DNA of 64,000 nt. Origin: Polaromonas sp. GTDB lineage: Bacteria > Pseudomonadota > Gammaproteobacteria > Burkholderiales > Burkholderiaceae_C. Positions 44,960 to 54,008 of the stretch are shown piece after piece. The stretch's first letter is position 1, and each line of letters begins with the position of its first letter. The notes beneath the pieces were generated by a model. The model was not told where the DNA came from. It searched no databases and saw nothing but the letters and a program-made list of their open reading frames with translations. Made by a program: the position numbers and the translations under genes. The stretch lies in assembly GCF_010365105.1 (NCBI RefSeq), contig NZ_JAAFGZ010000002.1, positions 155,001 through 219,000 of the forward strand, given 5' to 3'.

Positions 44960-46762
44960 ATGAAATACAGAAGGGAAATAGATGGCCTCAGAGCATTGGC
45001 CGTCATTCCAGTAATCATGTTTCATGCTGGATTTGATTCTTTCAGTGGTGGCTTTGTTGGCGTAGATATATTTTTTGTGATTAGTGGATATCTGATAACT
45101 ACAATCATTTATGCGGATCTGCAGGCTGGCAGATTTTCAATCTCAAAATTTTATGAACGAAGGGCTCGAAGAATCCTGCCGTGCCTGTATCTGGTGATGC
45201 TGACGAGTATTTTTTTGGGTTACTTCTGGATGATGCCGGACGAATTCAAAAATTTAGGCCAGTCAATTTTTGCAACAACGATTTTTTCAAACAATATATT
45301 ACTGGCACTTACTTCTGGCTATTGGGCTTTGGCAAGCGAATACAAGCCGCTGCTTCATACGTGGAGTCTGGGTGTTGAAGAGCAGTACTATATTATATTT
45401 CCTTTTATCCTGATAATTGGATGGAAATACTTTCGGAAGTACCTGCGGGCAACTGTTTTTTTTATTGCTTTGGCAAGTTTTTTGCTGGCAACATGGGGTG
45501 TTGCCAAGTCGCCGGATCTTGCGTTTTATCTTTTGCCGACAAGGGCATGGGAAATACTGCTCGGCTCATTGACTGCATTTTATTTGAGCAACAAGGCACC
45601 TGTTACCGGTGATCCGGCCAGTAGCGATTTGCTGAGTTTGGCTGGCCTGCTCCTGATATTGATATCTATTTTTACATTTGGTCGAAATCAACCGGCACCT
45701 GGAATTTATATACTTGTTCCCACGATAGGTTCAGTTCTGGTCATTGCCTATTCATCTGAAAATACCTTTGCCGGAAAACTATTGGGAAACCGGTTTGTGG
45801 TTGGTTTGGGGTTGATTAGCTACAGCGCTTACTTGTGGCATCAACCCCTTTTCAGCTTCTCCCGTATCTATTTTGTGAATCCACCAGGCAGGAACATTGC
45901 AGCAGTCCTGATCGGCTTGACTTTATTCATCGCATACCTCAGCTGGAAATTCATCGAGACTCCTTTCCGGGATAAATCAATATTTTCCAAAAAAACCATA
46001 TTTTATGGTTCTGCGCTATGTTCTGCAGCATTTTTAGCCGCTGGATTTTATTTGAACAACAGTTACGGCATGCCTGTGAGGGTTTTTCCTGCCAGTGTGT
46101 TGCTGGGCGATCTGGACAAGAGAATTTATAACGAGCGGGTTTTTGACTTTAAAAAAAATAGATTTTCTGATCTGTCAAAAATTAACATTCTGGTATTGGG
46201 CAATAGCACCGGCAGAGATTTTGTTAATATGACATCAGAGACATTTGACATGTCAAATGTTGAAATGATTTATCACGATGACTTCAGTGATTGCATGATT
46301 CCTTTTAAAAACGATACTTATAAAAATCTTGTTGAAAATGCTGACATTGTTGTTTTTGCAAGTGGCTACCGAAAGGAATGTATAAAAAAAGATGTCGAAT
46401 ATTCCAAAAAAAATGGCTTTGAACTATTTTATTCCGGCCCAAAAGGGTTTGGACAAAATCTTAACTGGATAATCAGGCTGGCACCTGAAAAACAGGCAAA
46501 TCAATTCAATCCGGTGCTTGATGAAACAATCAAGCTCGAACAGGAAATGTTGGCCGAAATTCCCTTCGAAAATTATCTGTCTTTAATGTCCGGTGTCGTG
46601 AAGGACGGTTATATACCAATTACCGACGAAATGGGTCTTCCCATCAGTACGGACAGAGTGCATTTGACCAAGTATGGCGCTATTTATTTCGGGAAAAAGG
46701 TTTTGTTGACCAGCCGTTATGGCGAACTGCTGAAGCACTCAATAGTGCGCGAATCTTACTGA
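44960..46762 (+). CDS. OafA-like acyltransferase with C-terminal SGNH-like domain (AT-rich)
   Basis: A 600-aa two-domain protein. The acyltransferase-3 membrane domain (about 1-370, ten or so helices) opens with REIDGLRALAVIPVIMFHAG, SGGFVGVDIFFVISGYLIT and HTWSLGVEEQYYI, with the arginine-rich YERRARRILP. The periplasmic SGNH-type domain starts near 400 with ILVLGNSTGRD, where GNS replaces the usual GDS nucleophile block, and ends with TDRVHLTKYGA (D..H pair). It should acylate the polysaccharide or LPS. ATG at 44960 follows an AGCAGGGA site. The DNA is strongly AT-rich, suggesting transfer. Confidence 0.88.
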   Translation: MKYRREIDGLRALAVIPVIMFHAGFDSFSGGFVGVDIFFVISGYLITTIIYADLQAGRFSISKFYERRARRILPCLYLVMLTSIFLGYFWMMPDEFKNLGQSIFATTIFSNNILLALTSGYWALASEYKPLLHTWSLGVEEQYYIIFPFILIIGWKYFRKYLRATVFFIALASFLLATWGVAKSPDLAFYLLPTRAWEILLGSLTAFYLSNKAPVTGDPASSDLLSLAGLLLILISIFTFGRNQPAPGIYILVPTIGSVLVIAYSSENTFAGKLLGNRFVVGLGLISYSAYLWHQPLFSFSRIYFVNPPGRNIAAVLIGLTLFIAYLSWKFIETPFRDKSIFSKKTIFYGSALCSAAFLAAGFYLNNSYGMPVRVFPASVLLGDLDKRIYNERVFDFKKNRFSDLSKINILVLGNSTGRDFVNMTSETFDMSNVEMIYHDDFSDCMIPFKNDTYKNLVENADIVVFASGYRKECIKKDVEYSKKNGFELFYSGPKGFGQNLNWIIRLAPEKQANQFNPVLDETIKLEQEMLAEIPFENYLSLMSGVVKDGYIPITDEMGLPISTDRVHLTKYGAIYFGKKVLLTSRYGELLKHSIVRESY

Positions 46763-47015
46763 CTGAAATCCTACTGAAACCCTGTTGATCCCAGGCATTG
46801 GGCTTGTCGCTGTCCCACATGGATGTCCTGCAAATTCAAACTGACCTTGACGACGCCTTTTACGGCTTGCTGTGCAGCGCGGATCACAACATCCTGCTGG
46901 GTGTTCAAAACGATGGATGTTGACGCCACCGCGCCGTAAAAAGGCACTGTTCGGCCACTAACCAGGTCGGGGCGCAGGTCCCACAATCCCAAACCCAACG
47001 CACTGAGAGATTTGT

Positions 47016-49064
47016 TTGTTCCAGAACTCCCCCGTGGCATCCGGTTTTCGAAGTGACATCAATGGCTTGCGTGCCTGGGCCGTTGCCGCGGTGATTTTTT
47101 ATCACTTTGGCATTTCTGGGTTCAGCGGCGGTTTTGTCGGCGTCGATGTGTTTTTTGTGATTTCAGGCTTTTTGATGACTGGCATGGTGGCCACCAGCCT
47201 GGAGCGCGGGCATTTTTCGCTGTTTACTTTTTACCTGGCCAGGGCGCGGCGCATCATGCCGGCCCTGATCGTGCTGTGTACGGTCCTGCTGGTGCTGGGC
47301 TGGTGGACGCTGCCGCCGGTCGAGTATTCGGCGCTGGGTGCCCATGCGGTGCTCAGCCTGGTTTTTCTCTCCAACGTCAAGTTCTGGCGCGAGGCTGGTT
47401 ATTTTGACGCCGCGTCGCATGAAAAATGGTTGCTGCACACCTGGTCGCTGGCGGTGGAGTGGCAGTTTTACCTGCTGCTGCCCCTGCTGCTGATGGCCGT
47501 GTGGAAGTGGCGCCCGGGTCGCCGTCCGCTGGGCATGGCCCTGACCGTGGTGCTGCTCATTTCGCTCGCCTTGTCGGTGGTGACAACACTGCTGCGCCCG
47601 ACGGCGGCTTTTTACCTGCTGCCTACGCGCGCCTGGGAAATGCTGGCCGGTGGGCTGGCCTGCCTGCTGGCGCACCGCGTCAACCTCACGGCGCGCCAGC
47701 GCACCGTACTCGAAGCAGCCGGGCTGGCGCTGGTGATCGGCGCCATGGCCGGCTTTGACACCGCATCGCCCTGGCCGGGCTGGCGTGCCTTGGTGCCGGT
47801 GCTGGGCACGGTGGCTGTACTGCTGGCTGTGCGTTCTGCCTCGTCCTGGACAGGACACGCTGCCGCACAGTGGCTGGGCTCGCGCTCCTATTCGCTTTAC
47901 CTGTGGCATTGGCCGGTCATGGTGGCGCTGAATTACCTCGAATGGGAGGCAGACGCCCCAGCCATTGCCGCCGGTCTGGCGCTGACGCTGGTGCTTGGCG
48001 ACCTGTCCTATCGTCTGGTCGAATTGCCCGCCCGGATGCAATTGGGCCAACTGCGAAGGGCTTGGGGCGGGGTGTTCTTGCTTGGCGCGGTGGTGGCCGT
48101 GGCAGCGCCTGTGCTGGGGATTCGGGCGAATGATGGCGTTGCCGGACGGTTTTCAAACGCCATTGAGGCGATGGCCGCGGAATCAAAAAACATCAATCCG
48201 CGCCGGCACGAATGCCATGTTGACCAGGGCGGCAGCACGTCGCCTTCATGCATGTATGGCGGGAAGCATCTGAGAGCCATCGTGATCGGCGACAGCCATG
48301 CCGATGCGGTCACGACCGCGCTGGCGGCTGCTGTTCCCGATCCAGCCGATGGCATCATGCAATGGACTTACGGCGGCTGTCCGGCCTTGCCGGGCGTGTC
48401 GGCATCGCCGGCATTCAAGGAAGCGCAAGCGAACAAAGGGTACGCGTGCGAGGAATTCGTGGAATGGGTCATGGATCAACTCGATGCAGTTCCCAGGCAT
48501 GTCCCGCTCGTTGTCGTGCACCGGTTGAGCTTTTATGCCTTTGGCGAACCGGACGCCTCAAAAGCCGCCGTACCAATGGTTTTCTTTTCGCAGTTGCAGG
48601 ATTCGGCCACGCCAGAATTTCTGCGCGAATTCACGGCCAAGGTCACTGACACGGCCTGCCTCATGGCAAAAAACCGCACCGTTTACCTGGTCCGCCCCAT
48701 CCCTGAAATGCCTGCCGATGTGCCAAAGTCCATGGCACGGGCGCTGTTGTTCGGACAGGAGATAGACATTTCCATTCCCCTGGCGGCTTATCAACAGCGC
48801 CATGCGCTTGTCTGGGCTGCGCAAGACGCCGCGCATGACCGCTGCGGCGTTAAAATCCTCGACCCCTTGCCTTACCTGTGTCCGGAAGGTCGCTGCCAGG
48901 GCGCCAGGGATGACCGGCCGCTGTACCACGATGACGACCATATGAGCGAATATGGCAACAAGTTGCTTGTGCCGATGTTTGCGGAGATTTTTCAGACGCA
49001 TGGCAATGGCACGCCTGAACGAAAACATTCCCGGATGAAAAACCAGTTGAGCTTTTTCCGGTGA
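47016..49064 (+). CDS. OafA-like acyltransferase with C-terminal SGNH domain (GC-rich)
   Basis: A 682-aa protein of the same architecture as its neighbour but in GC-rich DNA, so not a recent duplicate. FRSDINGLRAWAVAAVIFYHFG, GGFVGVDVFFVISGFLMTG, LARARRIMPAL and HTWSLAVEWQFYLLLP mark the membrane domain. The SGNH domain has a normal nucleophile block (AIVIGDSHADAV) and HDDDHMSEYGNKL at the end. The start is TTG at 47016 behind a GAGAG site, or GTG at 47034. It is predicted to acetylate the polymer or LPS on the periplasmic side. Confidence 0.9.
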   Translation: MFQNSPVASGFRSDINGLRAWAVAAVIFYHFGISGFSGGFVGVDVFFVISGFLMTGMVATSLERGHFSLFTFYLARARRIMPALIVLCTVLLVLGWWTLPPVEYSALGAHAVLSLVFLSNVKFWREAGYFDAASHEKWLLHTWSLAVEWQFYLLLPLLLMAVWKWRPGRRPLGMALTVVLLISLALSVVTTLLRPTAAFYLLPTRAWEMLAGGLACLLAHRVNLTARQRTVLEAAGLALVIGAMAGFDTASPWPGWRALVPVLGTVAVLLAVRSASSWTGHAAAQWLGSRSYSLYLWHWPVMVALNYLEWEADAPAIAAGLALTLVLGDLSYRLVELPARMQLGQLRRAWGGVFLLGAVVAVAAPVLGIRANDGVAGRFSNAIEAMAAESKNINPRRHECHVDQGGSTSPSCMYGGKHLRAIVIGDSHADAVTTALAAAVPDPADGIMQWTYGGCPALPGVSASPAFKEAQANKGYACEEFVEWVMDQLDAVPRHVPLVVVHRLSFYAFGEPDASKAAVPMVFFSQLQDSATPEFLREFTAKVTDTACLMAKNRTVYLVRPIPEMPADVPKSMARALLFGQEIDISIPLAAYQQRHALVWAAQDAAHDRCGVKILDPLPYLCPEGRCQGARDDRPLYHDDDHMSEYGNKLLVPMFAEIFQTHGNGTPERKHSRMKNQLSFFR

Positions 49065-49143
49065 ATGAAAACCTTGAACCCTTTGCCGTGCCGCCGAACC
49101 GGTACCCAGCGTGCCATTGGCACCGGTTTCGGGTCAATCAAGT

Positions 49144-49183
49144 GCGCAGCAGCCATAATTTAAGCCAAATATGGCTGCTGCGC
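49144..49183. terminator. Strong hairpin between convergent acyltransferase and aldehyde dehydrogenase genes
   Basis: Perfect 14-bp arms (GCGCAGCAGCCATA at 49144-49157 and its complement at 49170-49183) with a 12-nt loop. No clear U-run follows on either strand, so it may be a terminator for both transcripts or an mRNA-end stabiliser. It is attached to a copy of the 3'-end repeat. Confidence 0.55.
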
Positions 49184-49185
49184 TT

Positions 49186-49222
49186 TCACTGAAAGCATTA
49201 TTTGCTATTTATTCAATAGCAA
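49186..49222 (-). repeat. 3'-end interspersed repeat, copy 8 (after the aldehyde dehydrogenase gene)
   Basis: On the minus strand TTGCTATT-GAATAA-ATAGC, 13 bp after the aldehyde dehydrogenase stop and in the same orientation. Its tail is replaced by the 14-bp-arm hairpin at 49144-49183. Confidence 0.65.
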
Positions 49223-49233
49223 AAAAAGCATCA

Positions 49234-50604
49234 TCAGCTCACCCGGATCAGTTTCTTGTTGACGAATTCCTGGATGCCCGCGCCTGACAGTTCGCGGCCA
49301 TAGCCTGAATTCTTCACGCCGCCAAACGGCAGTTCCGGCGACGACGAAGCGCCCGAGTTGATGAACACCATGCCGGTGTCGATGCGCCGCGCCACGCGCT
49401 TGCCGCGCTCGATGTCCTGCGTGAACACCGAGCCGCCCAGGCCGAACGGTGAATCATTGGCAAGCGCCACCGCCGCATCCTCGTCGGCCACCCGGAAGAA
49501 GAGCGCCACCGGGCCAAAGAACTCCTGCATGTAGGCCGGGTTGCCCTTGTCGATGTCAGTCAGGATGGTCGGCTGCATGAAGGTGCCAGCCTGGCCTTCA
49601 ATGCGCTTGCCGCCGGTCAGCACGCGCGCGCCGCCTGCTACCGCCTCGTCCACCTGGCCCAGCAGGTTTTTCAATGCTTCGGCCGAAGACAGCGGCGCCA
49701 GCGTGGTCTGCTTGTCCATCGGGTCGCCGGGCTTGAAGTTTTCCAGCGCGGCCTGGAATTTCTCCAGGAAACCGTCGGCCATCGATTCAACCACGATGAA
49801 GCGCTTGGACGCGGTGCAGGCCTGGCCCGAATTGCTCATCCGGCCGCTGACGGCGTGCTTGACCGCCTTGTCCAGGTCGGCGTCGTCAAGCACGATGAAG
49901 GCGTCGCTGCCGCCGAGTTCCATCGTCGTCTTTTTCAGGTTCTGCCCGGCCCGCGCGGCCACCACGGCGCCAGCGGCTTCGCTGCCGGTCAGCGCCACGG
50001 CGCGGATGCGCGCATCGTCAATCACCTGCGCCACCTGGTCTTTGGAGATGAACAGGTTGGTATAGGCGCCCGCCGGTGCGCCGGCTTCGAGCATCAGGCG
50101 CTCCCAGGCCAGCGCGCATTGCGGCACGCTGGAGGCATGCTTGACCATGACCACGTTGCCGGCCATCAGGTTGGGCGCGGCAAAGCGGGCGATCTGGTAG
50201 TACGGGTAGTTCCACGGCTCGACGCCGAACAGCACGCCGATGGGGCTGCTTTCGACCATCGCTTCGCCGCGTGGGGTGGCGATTTTTTCGGGGGCCAGGA
50301 AACGCTCGGCATGCTCGGCGTAATAGTCAAGAATGGCCGCGCTCAGGGCGACTTCGCCCAGGCTTTGCGGTAGCAGCTTGCCCATTTCCAGCGTGATCAG
50401 CTCGGCAAACTCCTGCGGACGCTCGCGCAGGATGGCGGCGGCGCGCGCCAGCACAGCGGACCGCTCGGCGAAGCTTTTGCCGCGCCATTCGGTTTCAAAA
50501 CAGCTGGACGCCTGGCTGAGTTTTTCCTCAAGCTGCGCGTCGCTGATTTCGTCGAATTTCTGCAGGACTTTTCCGTTGTAGGGATTGGTACTTTGGTAGG
50601 CCAT
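49234..50604 (-). CDS. NAD(P)-dependent succinate-semialdehyde/aldehyde dehydrogenase
   Basis: An ALDH of 456 aa, like the shorter SSADH (Sad/YneI) group. Key segments: GVLFGVEPWNYPYYQIARFAAPNLMAGN (cofactor side with the catalytic Asn), TGSEAAGAVVAARAG, the catalytic Glu in TMELGGSDAF, and the catalytic Cys in MSNSGQACTASKRF. It oxidises succinic semialdehyde or related aldehydes. It is last in a minus-strand run with DJ-1, nemA and yqhD homologues, so a role in clearing reactive aldehydes is likely; hpaI, which yields succinic semialdehyde, lies far away. Confidence 0.9.
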   Translation of the reverse strand: MAYQSTNPYNGKVLQKFDEISDAQLEEKLSQASSCFETEWRGKSFAERSAVLARAAAILRERPQEFAELITLEMGKLLPQSLGEVALSAAILDYYAEHAERFLAPEKIATPRGEAMVESSPIGVLFGVEPWNYPYYQIARFAAPNLMAGNVVMVKHASSVPQCALAWERLMLEAGAPAGAYTNLFISKDQVAQVIDDARIRAVALTGSEAAGAVVAARAGQNLKKTTMELGGSDAFIVLDDADLDKAVKHAVSGRMSNSGQACTASKRFIVVESMADGFLEKFQAALENFKPGDPMDKQTTLAPLSSAEALKNLLGQVDEAVAGGARVLTGGKRIEGQAGTFMQPTILTDIDKGNPAYMQEFFGPVALFFRVADEDAAVALANDSPFGLGGSVFTQDIERGKRVARRIDTGMVFINSGASSSPELPFGGVKNSGYGRELSGAGIQEFVNKKLIRVS

Positions 50605-50703
50605 GAATTCCTTTTTGATCGGTTGACAGATGAACTATTGGACCCGTGGGCGGCTTGCCTGGCCATCGGCTATCAGGCTGCATGCCCGTAGGTCAATGCT
50701 TGA

Positions 50704-51387
50704 CTATTCGCCTTTCAGCTGGCGCAGCACAGCCTGCGCTGCAGGTTCTGACGAGGCCGGATTCTGGCCGGTGATCAGCTTGCCGTCGATGACGACATAC
50801 GGCTGCCAGTCGGCGCCCTTGCTGTAGTGGCCGCCGTTTTTCACCAGCATGTCTTCGACCAGGAAGGGCACGATGTCGGTCAGCTGCACGCCTTCTTCTT
50901 CGGTGTTGGTAAAGCCGGTGACGTTTTTGCCCTTGACCAGCGGTGTGCCGTCGGCGGCCTTGACATGGCGCAGCGCGCCGGGCGCATGGCAAACGGCTGA
51001 CACGGTCTTGCCGGCGGCGGCCATGGATTCAATCAGCTTGATGGAATCGGCGTCTTCGGCCAGGTCCCACAACGGGCCGTGGCCGCCGGGGTAGAACAGC
51101 GCGTCAAAGCCATCGCCGGATACCGCCGACAGCTTGCCGGTATGGGCCAGTGCAGCCTGCGCGGCGGGGTCGGCCTTGAAACGGCGGGTGGCATCGGTCT
51201 GCGCGTCGGCTTCGTCGCTTTTCGGGTCGAGTGGCGGCTGGCCGCCCTGGGGTGACACCAGCGTGATGTCGGCGCCCGCGTCCTTGAACGCGTAATAGGG
51301 CGCGGCAAATTCTTCCAGCCAGAACCCGGTTTTCTTGCCGGTGTTGCCGAGCTGGTCGTGCGAGGTAAGAACCATCAGAATTTTCAT
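50704..51387 (-). CDS. DJ-1/PfpI-family protein (class I glutamine amidotransferase-like)
   Basis: A 227-aa protein of the type glyoxalase III/Hsp31-like. The nucleophile elbow AVCHAPGALRHV carries the conserved Cys, with GHGPLWDLAED (Asp/Glu partner) and GFDALFYPGGHG before it. The N-terminus reads MKILMVLTSHDQLGNTGKKTGFWLEEFAAPY, typical of the subgroup acting on methylglyoxal or glyoxal. Its placement in the NemR cluster agrees with detoxification. The start at 51387 is chosen from the family N-terminus; an upstream Met would add six residues. Confidence 0.88.
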   Translation of the reverse strand: MKILMVLTSHDQLGNTGKKTGFWLEEFAAPYYAFKDAGADITLVSPQGGQPPLDPKSDEADAQTDATRRFKADPAAQAALAHTGKLSAVSGDGFDALFYPGGHGPLWDLAEDADSIKLIESMAAAGKTVSAVCHAPGALRHVKAADGTPLVKGKNVTGFTNTEEEGVQLTDIVPFLVEDMLVKNGGHYSKGADWQPYVVIDGKLITGQNPASSEPAAQAVLRQLKGE

Positions 51388-51478
51388 GTCATGTCCTTTA
51401 TGCACCGTCCCTGCCTCAGCCGGGGCAGTGAGGGGCGTTTAATGTGGTCGAAATGGCTGCGTGGCTGCTCTTTATCAA

Positions 51479-51537
51479 TGAAAAAGTGCTTTTGCGCAAG
51501 TGCCATGAGCGCAAGCAGCTATCTATTTAATAGCGTC
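51479..51537 (-). repeat. 3'-end interspersed repeat, copy 9 (after nemA)
   Basis: On the minus strand GCTATT-AAATAG-ATAGC, GCTTGCGC, about 15 bp, TTGCGCAAAAGC. It is a complete copy, 17 bp after the nemA stop, in the same orientation and between nemA and the DJ-1 gene. Confidence 0.75.
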
Positions 51538-51553
51538 ATGAAGCGTCCGGGCC

Positions 51554-52663
51554 TTACGCCGGCTGCAAGTCCAGTGTCGGGTAATCGGTGTAACCGTGCG
51601 CACCGCCGCCGTAGAACGTCGTGCGGTCAGGGGTATTGAGTTCCGCGCCCTGGCGGAAACGTTCGACCAGGTCGGCATTGGCAATGAACGGCCGGCCGAA
51701 CGCCACGGCGTCCGCCGTGCCCTGGGCAATCAGCGCATCGGCCTCGGCCGCCGTGTAGCCGCCGCAGAAAATCAGTACGCCGTCAAACGACGTGCGCAGC
51801 TGCGCCCGGAAGGTATCGGTCAGTTCGGGGCCGCCGGCCCAGTCGGGTTCGGCGATGTGCAAATAAGCAATGCCGCGCTCGCTGAAGGCACGCGCCATGT
51901 ACAGGGCGCTGGCTTCGGCTTCGCTGTCGTTGATGCCGTGCGCCATGAAATGCGGCGACAGGCGAACGCCGACCTGCGACGCACCCACCACGCCGATCAG
52001 CGCATCGAGCGCCTCCAGCGTCAGGCGCGCACGGTTTTCCAGGCTGCCGCCGTAGGCATCCGTGCGCTGGTTGCTGTTGGTGGACAAAAACTGGTGCAGC
52101 AGGTAGCCGTTGGCCGCGTGCAGTTCCAGAAAGTCAAAGCCTGCCCGCTGGCCGCGCACGGCGGCCTGGCGGTACTGCTCGACGATGCCCGGCAGTTCTT
52201 CCGTCGCCAGGGCGCGCGGTGTTTCGGTCGGCACGTTTTCAGCGGTGCCGTCGGGCTGGATCACGAAGCACTGGGCGCCTTTGGCGATCAGTGCCGACGG
52301 CGCGACCGGTGCGGCGCCGTTTTCCTGCAGCAGCGAATGCGAGATGCGGCCGACATGCCAGAGCTGCAACGCGATGTGACCGTACTGGGCATGCACCGCC
52401 TGCACGACCTTTTTCCAGCCGGCTTCCTGCGCGTCGGTGTAGATGCCGGGCGTCAGGGCATAGCCCTGACCCTGGCGGGAAATCTGCGTGGCTTCGGTGA
52501 CGATCAGGCCGGCGCTTGCGCGCTGGGTGTAATACGCCACGTTGAGGGCCTGGGGCACGTCGCCTGGCTGGCCGGCCCGCGAGCGGGTCAGCGGCGCCAT
52601 GATGACGCGGTTGGGCAGGGTCTGGTGGCCCATCTTCAGGGGCGCGAGGAGTTTTTTCAGCAT
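51554..52663 (-). CDS. nemA: N-ethylmaleimide reductase / Old Yellow Enzyme family ene reductase
   Basis: An FMN flavoprotein of 369 aa reducing activated C=C bonds (maleimides, quinones, nitroesters) with NAD(P)H. Features: NRVIMAPLTRSRA near residue 18, GLIVTEATQISRQGQGY, ALQLWHVGRISH, the active-site FDFLELHAANGYLLHQFLSTNSNQRTDAYGGSLENRARL (substrate-binding His-Asn pair), and the FMN-phosphate loop ending DAVAFGRPFIANADL. It lies 90 bp downstream of yqhD and in the same cluster as a NemR-type regulator, as in enterobacterial nemRA. Confidence 0.93.
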   Translation of the reverse strand: MLKKLLAPLKMGHQTLPNRVIMAPLTRSRAGQPGDVPQALNVAYYTQRASAGLIVTEATQISRQGQGYALTPGIYTDAQEAGWKKVVQAVHAQYGHIALQLWHVGRISHSLLQENGAAPVAPSALIAKGAQCFVIQPDGTAENVPTETPRALATEELPGIVEQYRQAAVRGQRAGFDFLELHAANGYLLHQFLSTNSNQRTDAYGGSLENRARLTLEALDALIGVVGASQVGVRLSPHFMAHGINDSEAEASALYMARAFSERGIAYLHIAEPDWAGGPELTDTFRAQLRTSFDGVLIFCGGYTAAEADALIAQGTADAVAFGRPFIANADLVERFRQGAELNTPDRTTFYGGGAHGYTDYPTLDLQPA

Positions 52664-52752
52664 GGGGATCTTTGAGGTTGAGGAATAAAAATGCGTACGG
52701 TGGGTGCCTGCGGACTTCAGGAATCCGCAAGCACCCCGGATAGGACCGCGCC

Positions 52753-53910
52753 TTACAGCGCCGCTTCCAGAATGGTTCGGCTGACTTGCGGGGTGATGTC
52801 CTGGTGTTCGCCCAGGCGGGTCATGCCGTGGGTTTCGAGTTGCTTGACCACCGCATCGACCGCTTCGCTTCCGAGGTCGTAGCCCGACAGGCGGGTGCTG
52901 ATGCCCAGGCTTTCAAAAAACGCGCGGGTGCGGGCGATGGCCGCGTCAATCCGCTCGTCGTCGCTGCCGCTGGTGAGGTGCCAGACGCGTTCGGCGTATT
53001 GCAGCAGCTTGGCGCGTTTGGTGTTGCGCTGCGCGTTCAGCAGCGACGGCAGCACGATGGCCAGCGTGCGCGCATGGTCGATGCCATACAGCGCCGTCAG
53101 TTCGTGGCCGATCATGTGCGAGGCCCAGTCCTGCGGCACACCGGCGCCAATCAGGCCATTGAGCGCCAGCGTGGCGGTCCACATCAGGTTGGCGCGGGTG
53201 TCGTAGTCTTCGGGCTCGGCCAGCGCCTTGGGGGCAATTTCAATCAGCGTTTGCAGCAGGCCTTCGGCGAAACGGTCTTGCGCCAGGCCCTGCACCGGGT
53301 AGGTCAGGTACTGCTCTACCGTGTGGACAAACGCATCGACGATGCCATTGGCGATCTGCCTGGGCGGCAGCGTGAAGGTCTTGGTCGGGTCCAGCACCGA
53401 GAACACCGGAAACACGTGGCGGCTCATGAAGGCCAGCTTGGTGTGTGTCGCCTTGCGCGTCACCACCGCGCCATTGTTCATTTCCGAGCCGGTGGCCGGC
53501 AAGGTCAACACCGTGCCGAAGGGCAGGGCGCGGGTCACGTTGCTGCCGTGCTGCAGCAAGATGTCCCATGCGTCGCCTTCAAAGCAAGCCGCTGCCGCGA
53601 CAAACTTGGTGCCATCAATCACCGAGCCGCCGCCGACGGCCAGCAAAAAGTCGATCTTTTCGCGCTGAACCTGCTCGACCGCTTTCATCAGTGTTTCGTA
53701 GGTCGGGTTCGGCTCGATGCCGCCAAACTCCTGGACCACGCGGTCGCCCAGTGCGGCCCTGACTTCAGCCAGCGTGCCGGTCTTCTCGGCACTGGCGCCA
53801 CCGTACAGAATCAGCACCTTGGCGCTGGCGGGTACCAGATGGGCCAGCTCGGCGACCTTGTCACGTCCGAAAATGATTTGGGTGGGGTTGTAAAACGTAA
53901 AACTCTGCAT
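52753..53910 (-). CDS. yqhD: YqhD-type iron-dependent aldehyde reductase / alcohol dehydrogenase
   Basis: A 385-aa NADPH-dependent member of the metal-containing ADH family that reduces reactive short-chain aldehydes. Nucleotide-binding GGGSVIDGTKFVAAAA lies near residue 92; LTLPATGSEMNNGAVVTRKA, the metal ligands in VDAFVHTVEQYLTYP, and QDWASHMIGHELTALYGIDHARTLAI are YqhD-specific. FYNPTQIIFGRDKVAEL is the usual N-terminus. A 15-bp palindromic operator-like site lies 15 bp before the start codon. Confidence 0.92.
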   Translation of the reverse strand: MQSFTFYNPTQIIFGRDKVAELAHLVPASAKVLILYGGASAEKTGTLAEVRAALGDRVVQEFGGIEPNPTYETLMKAVEQVQREKIDFLLAVGGGSVIDGTKFVAAAACFEGDAWDILLQHGSNVTRALPFGTVLTLPATGSEMNNGAVVTRKATHTKLAFMSRHVFPVFSVLDPTKTFTLPPRQIANGIVDAFVHTVEQYLTYPVQGLAQDRFAEGLLQTLIEIAPKALAEPEDYDTRANLMWTATLALNGLIGAGVPQDWASHMIGHELTALYGIDHARTLAIVLPSLLNAQRNTKRAKLLQYAERVWHLTSGSDDERIDAAIARTRAFFESLGISTRLSGYDLGSEAVDAVVKQLETHGMTRLGEHQDITPQVSRTILEAAL

Positions 53911-53925
53911 GCTTTCTTTCTGAAA

Positions 53926-53940
53926 TAGACCAGTCGGCTA
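53926..53940 (-). promoter_or_regulatory. Predicted NemR operator upstream of yqhD
   Basis: TAGACCAGTCGGCTA, differing by one base from the site in front of nemR (54638-54652). It lies between nemR's end and yqhD's ATG (53910), indicating that yqhD has its own repressible promoter. Similar TAGACC/GGTCTA palindromes are bound by E. coli NemR. Confidence 0.75.
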
Positions 53941-54008
53941 ATAGTTATTGAAAAAAATGGCTCGCAGGGTGGGCGCCGTGCGGGCCGGGATGGTTATAAA
54001 AAAAAGGA

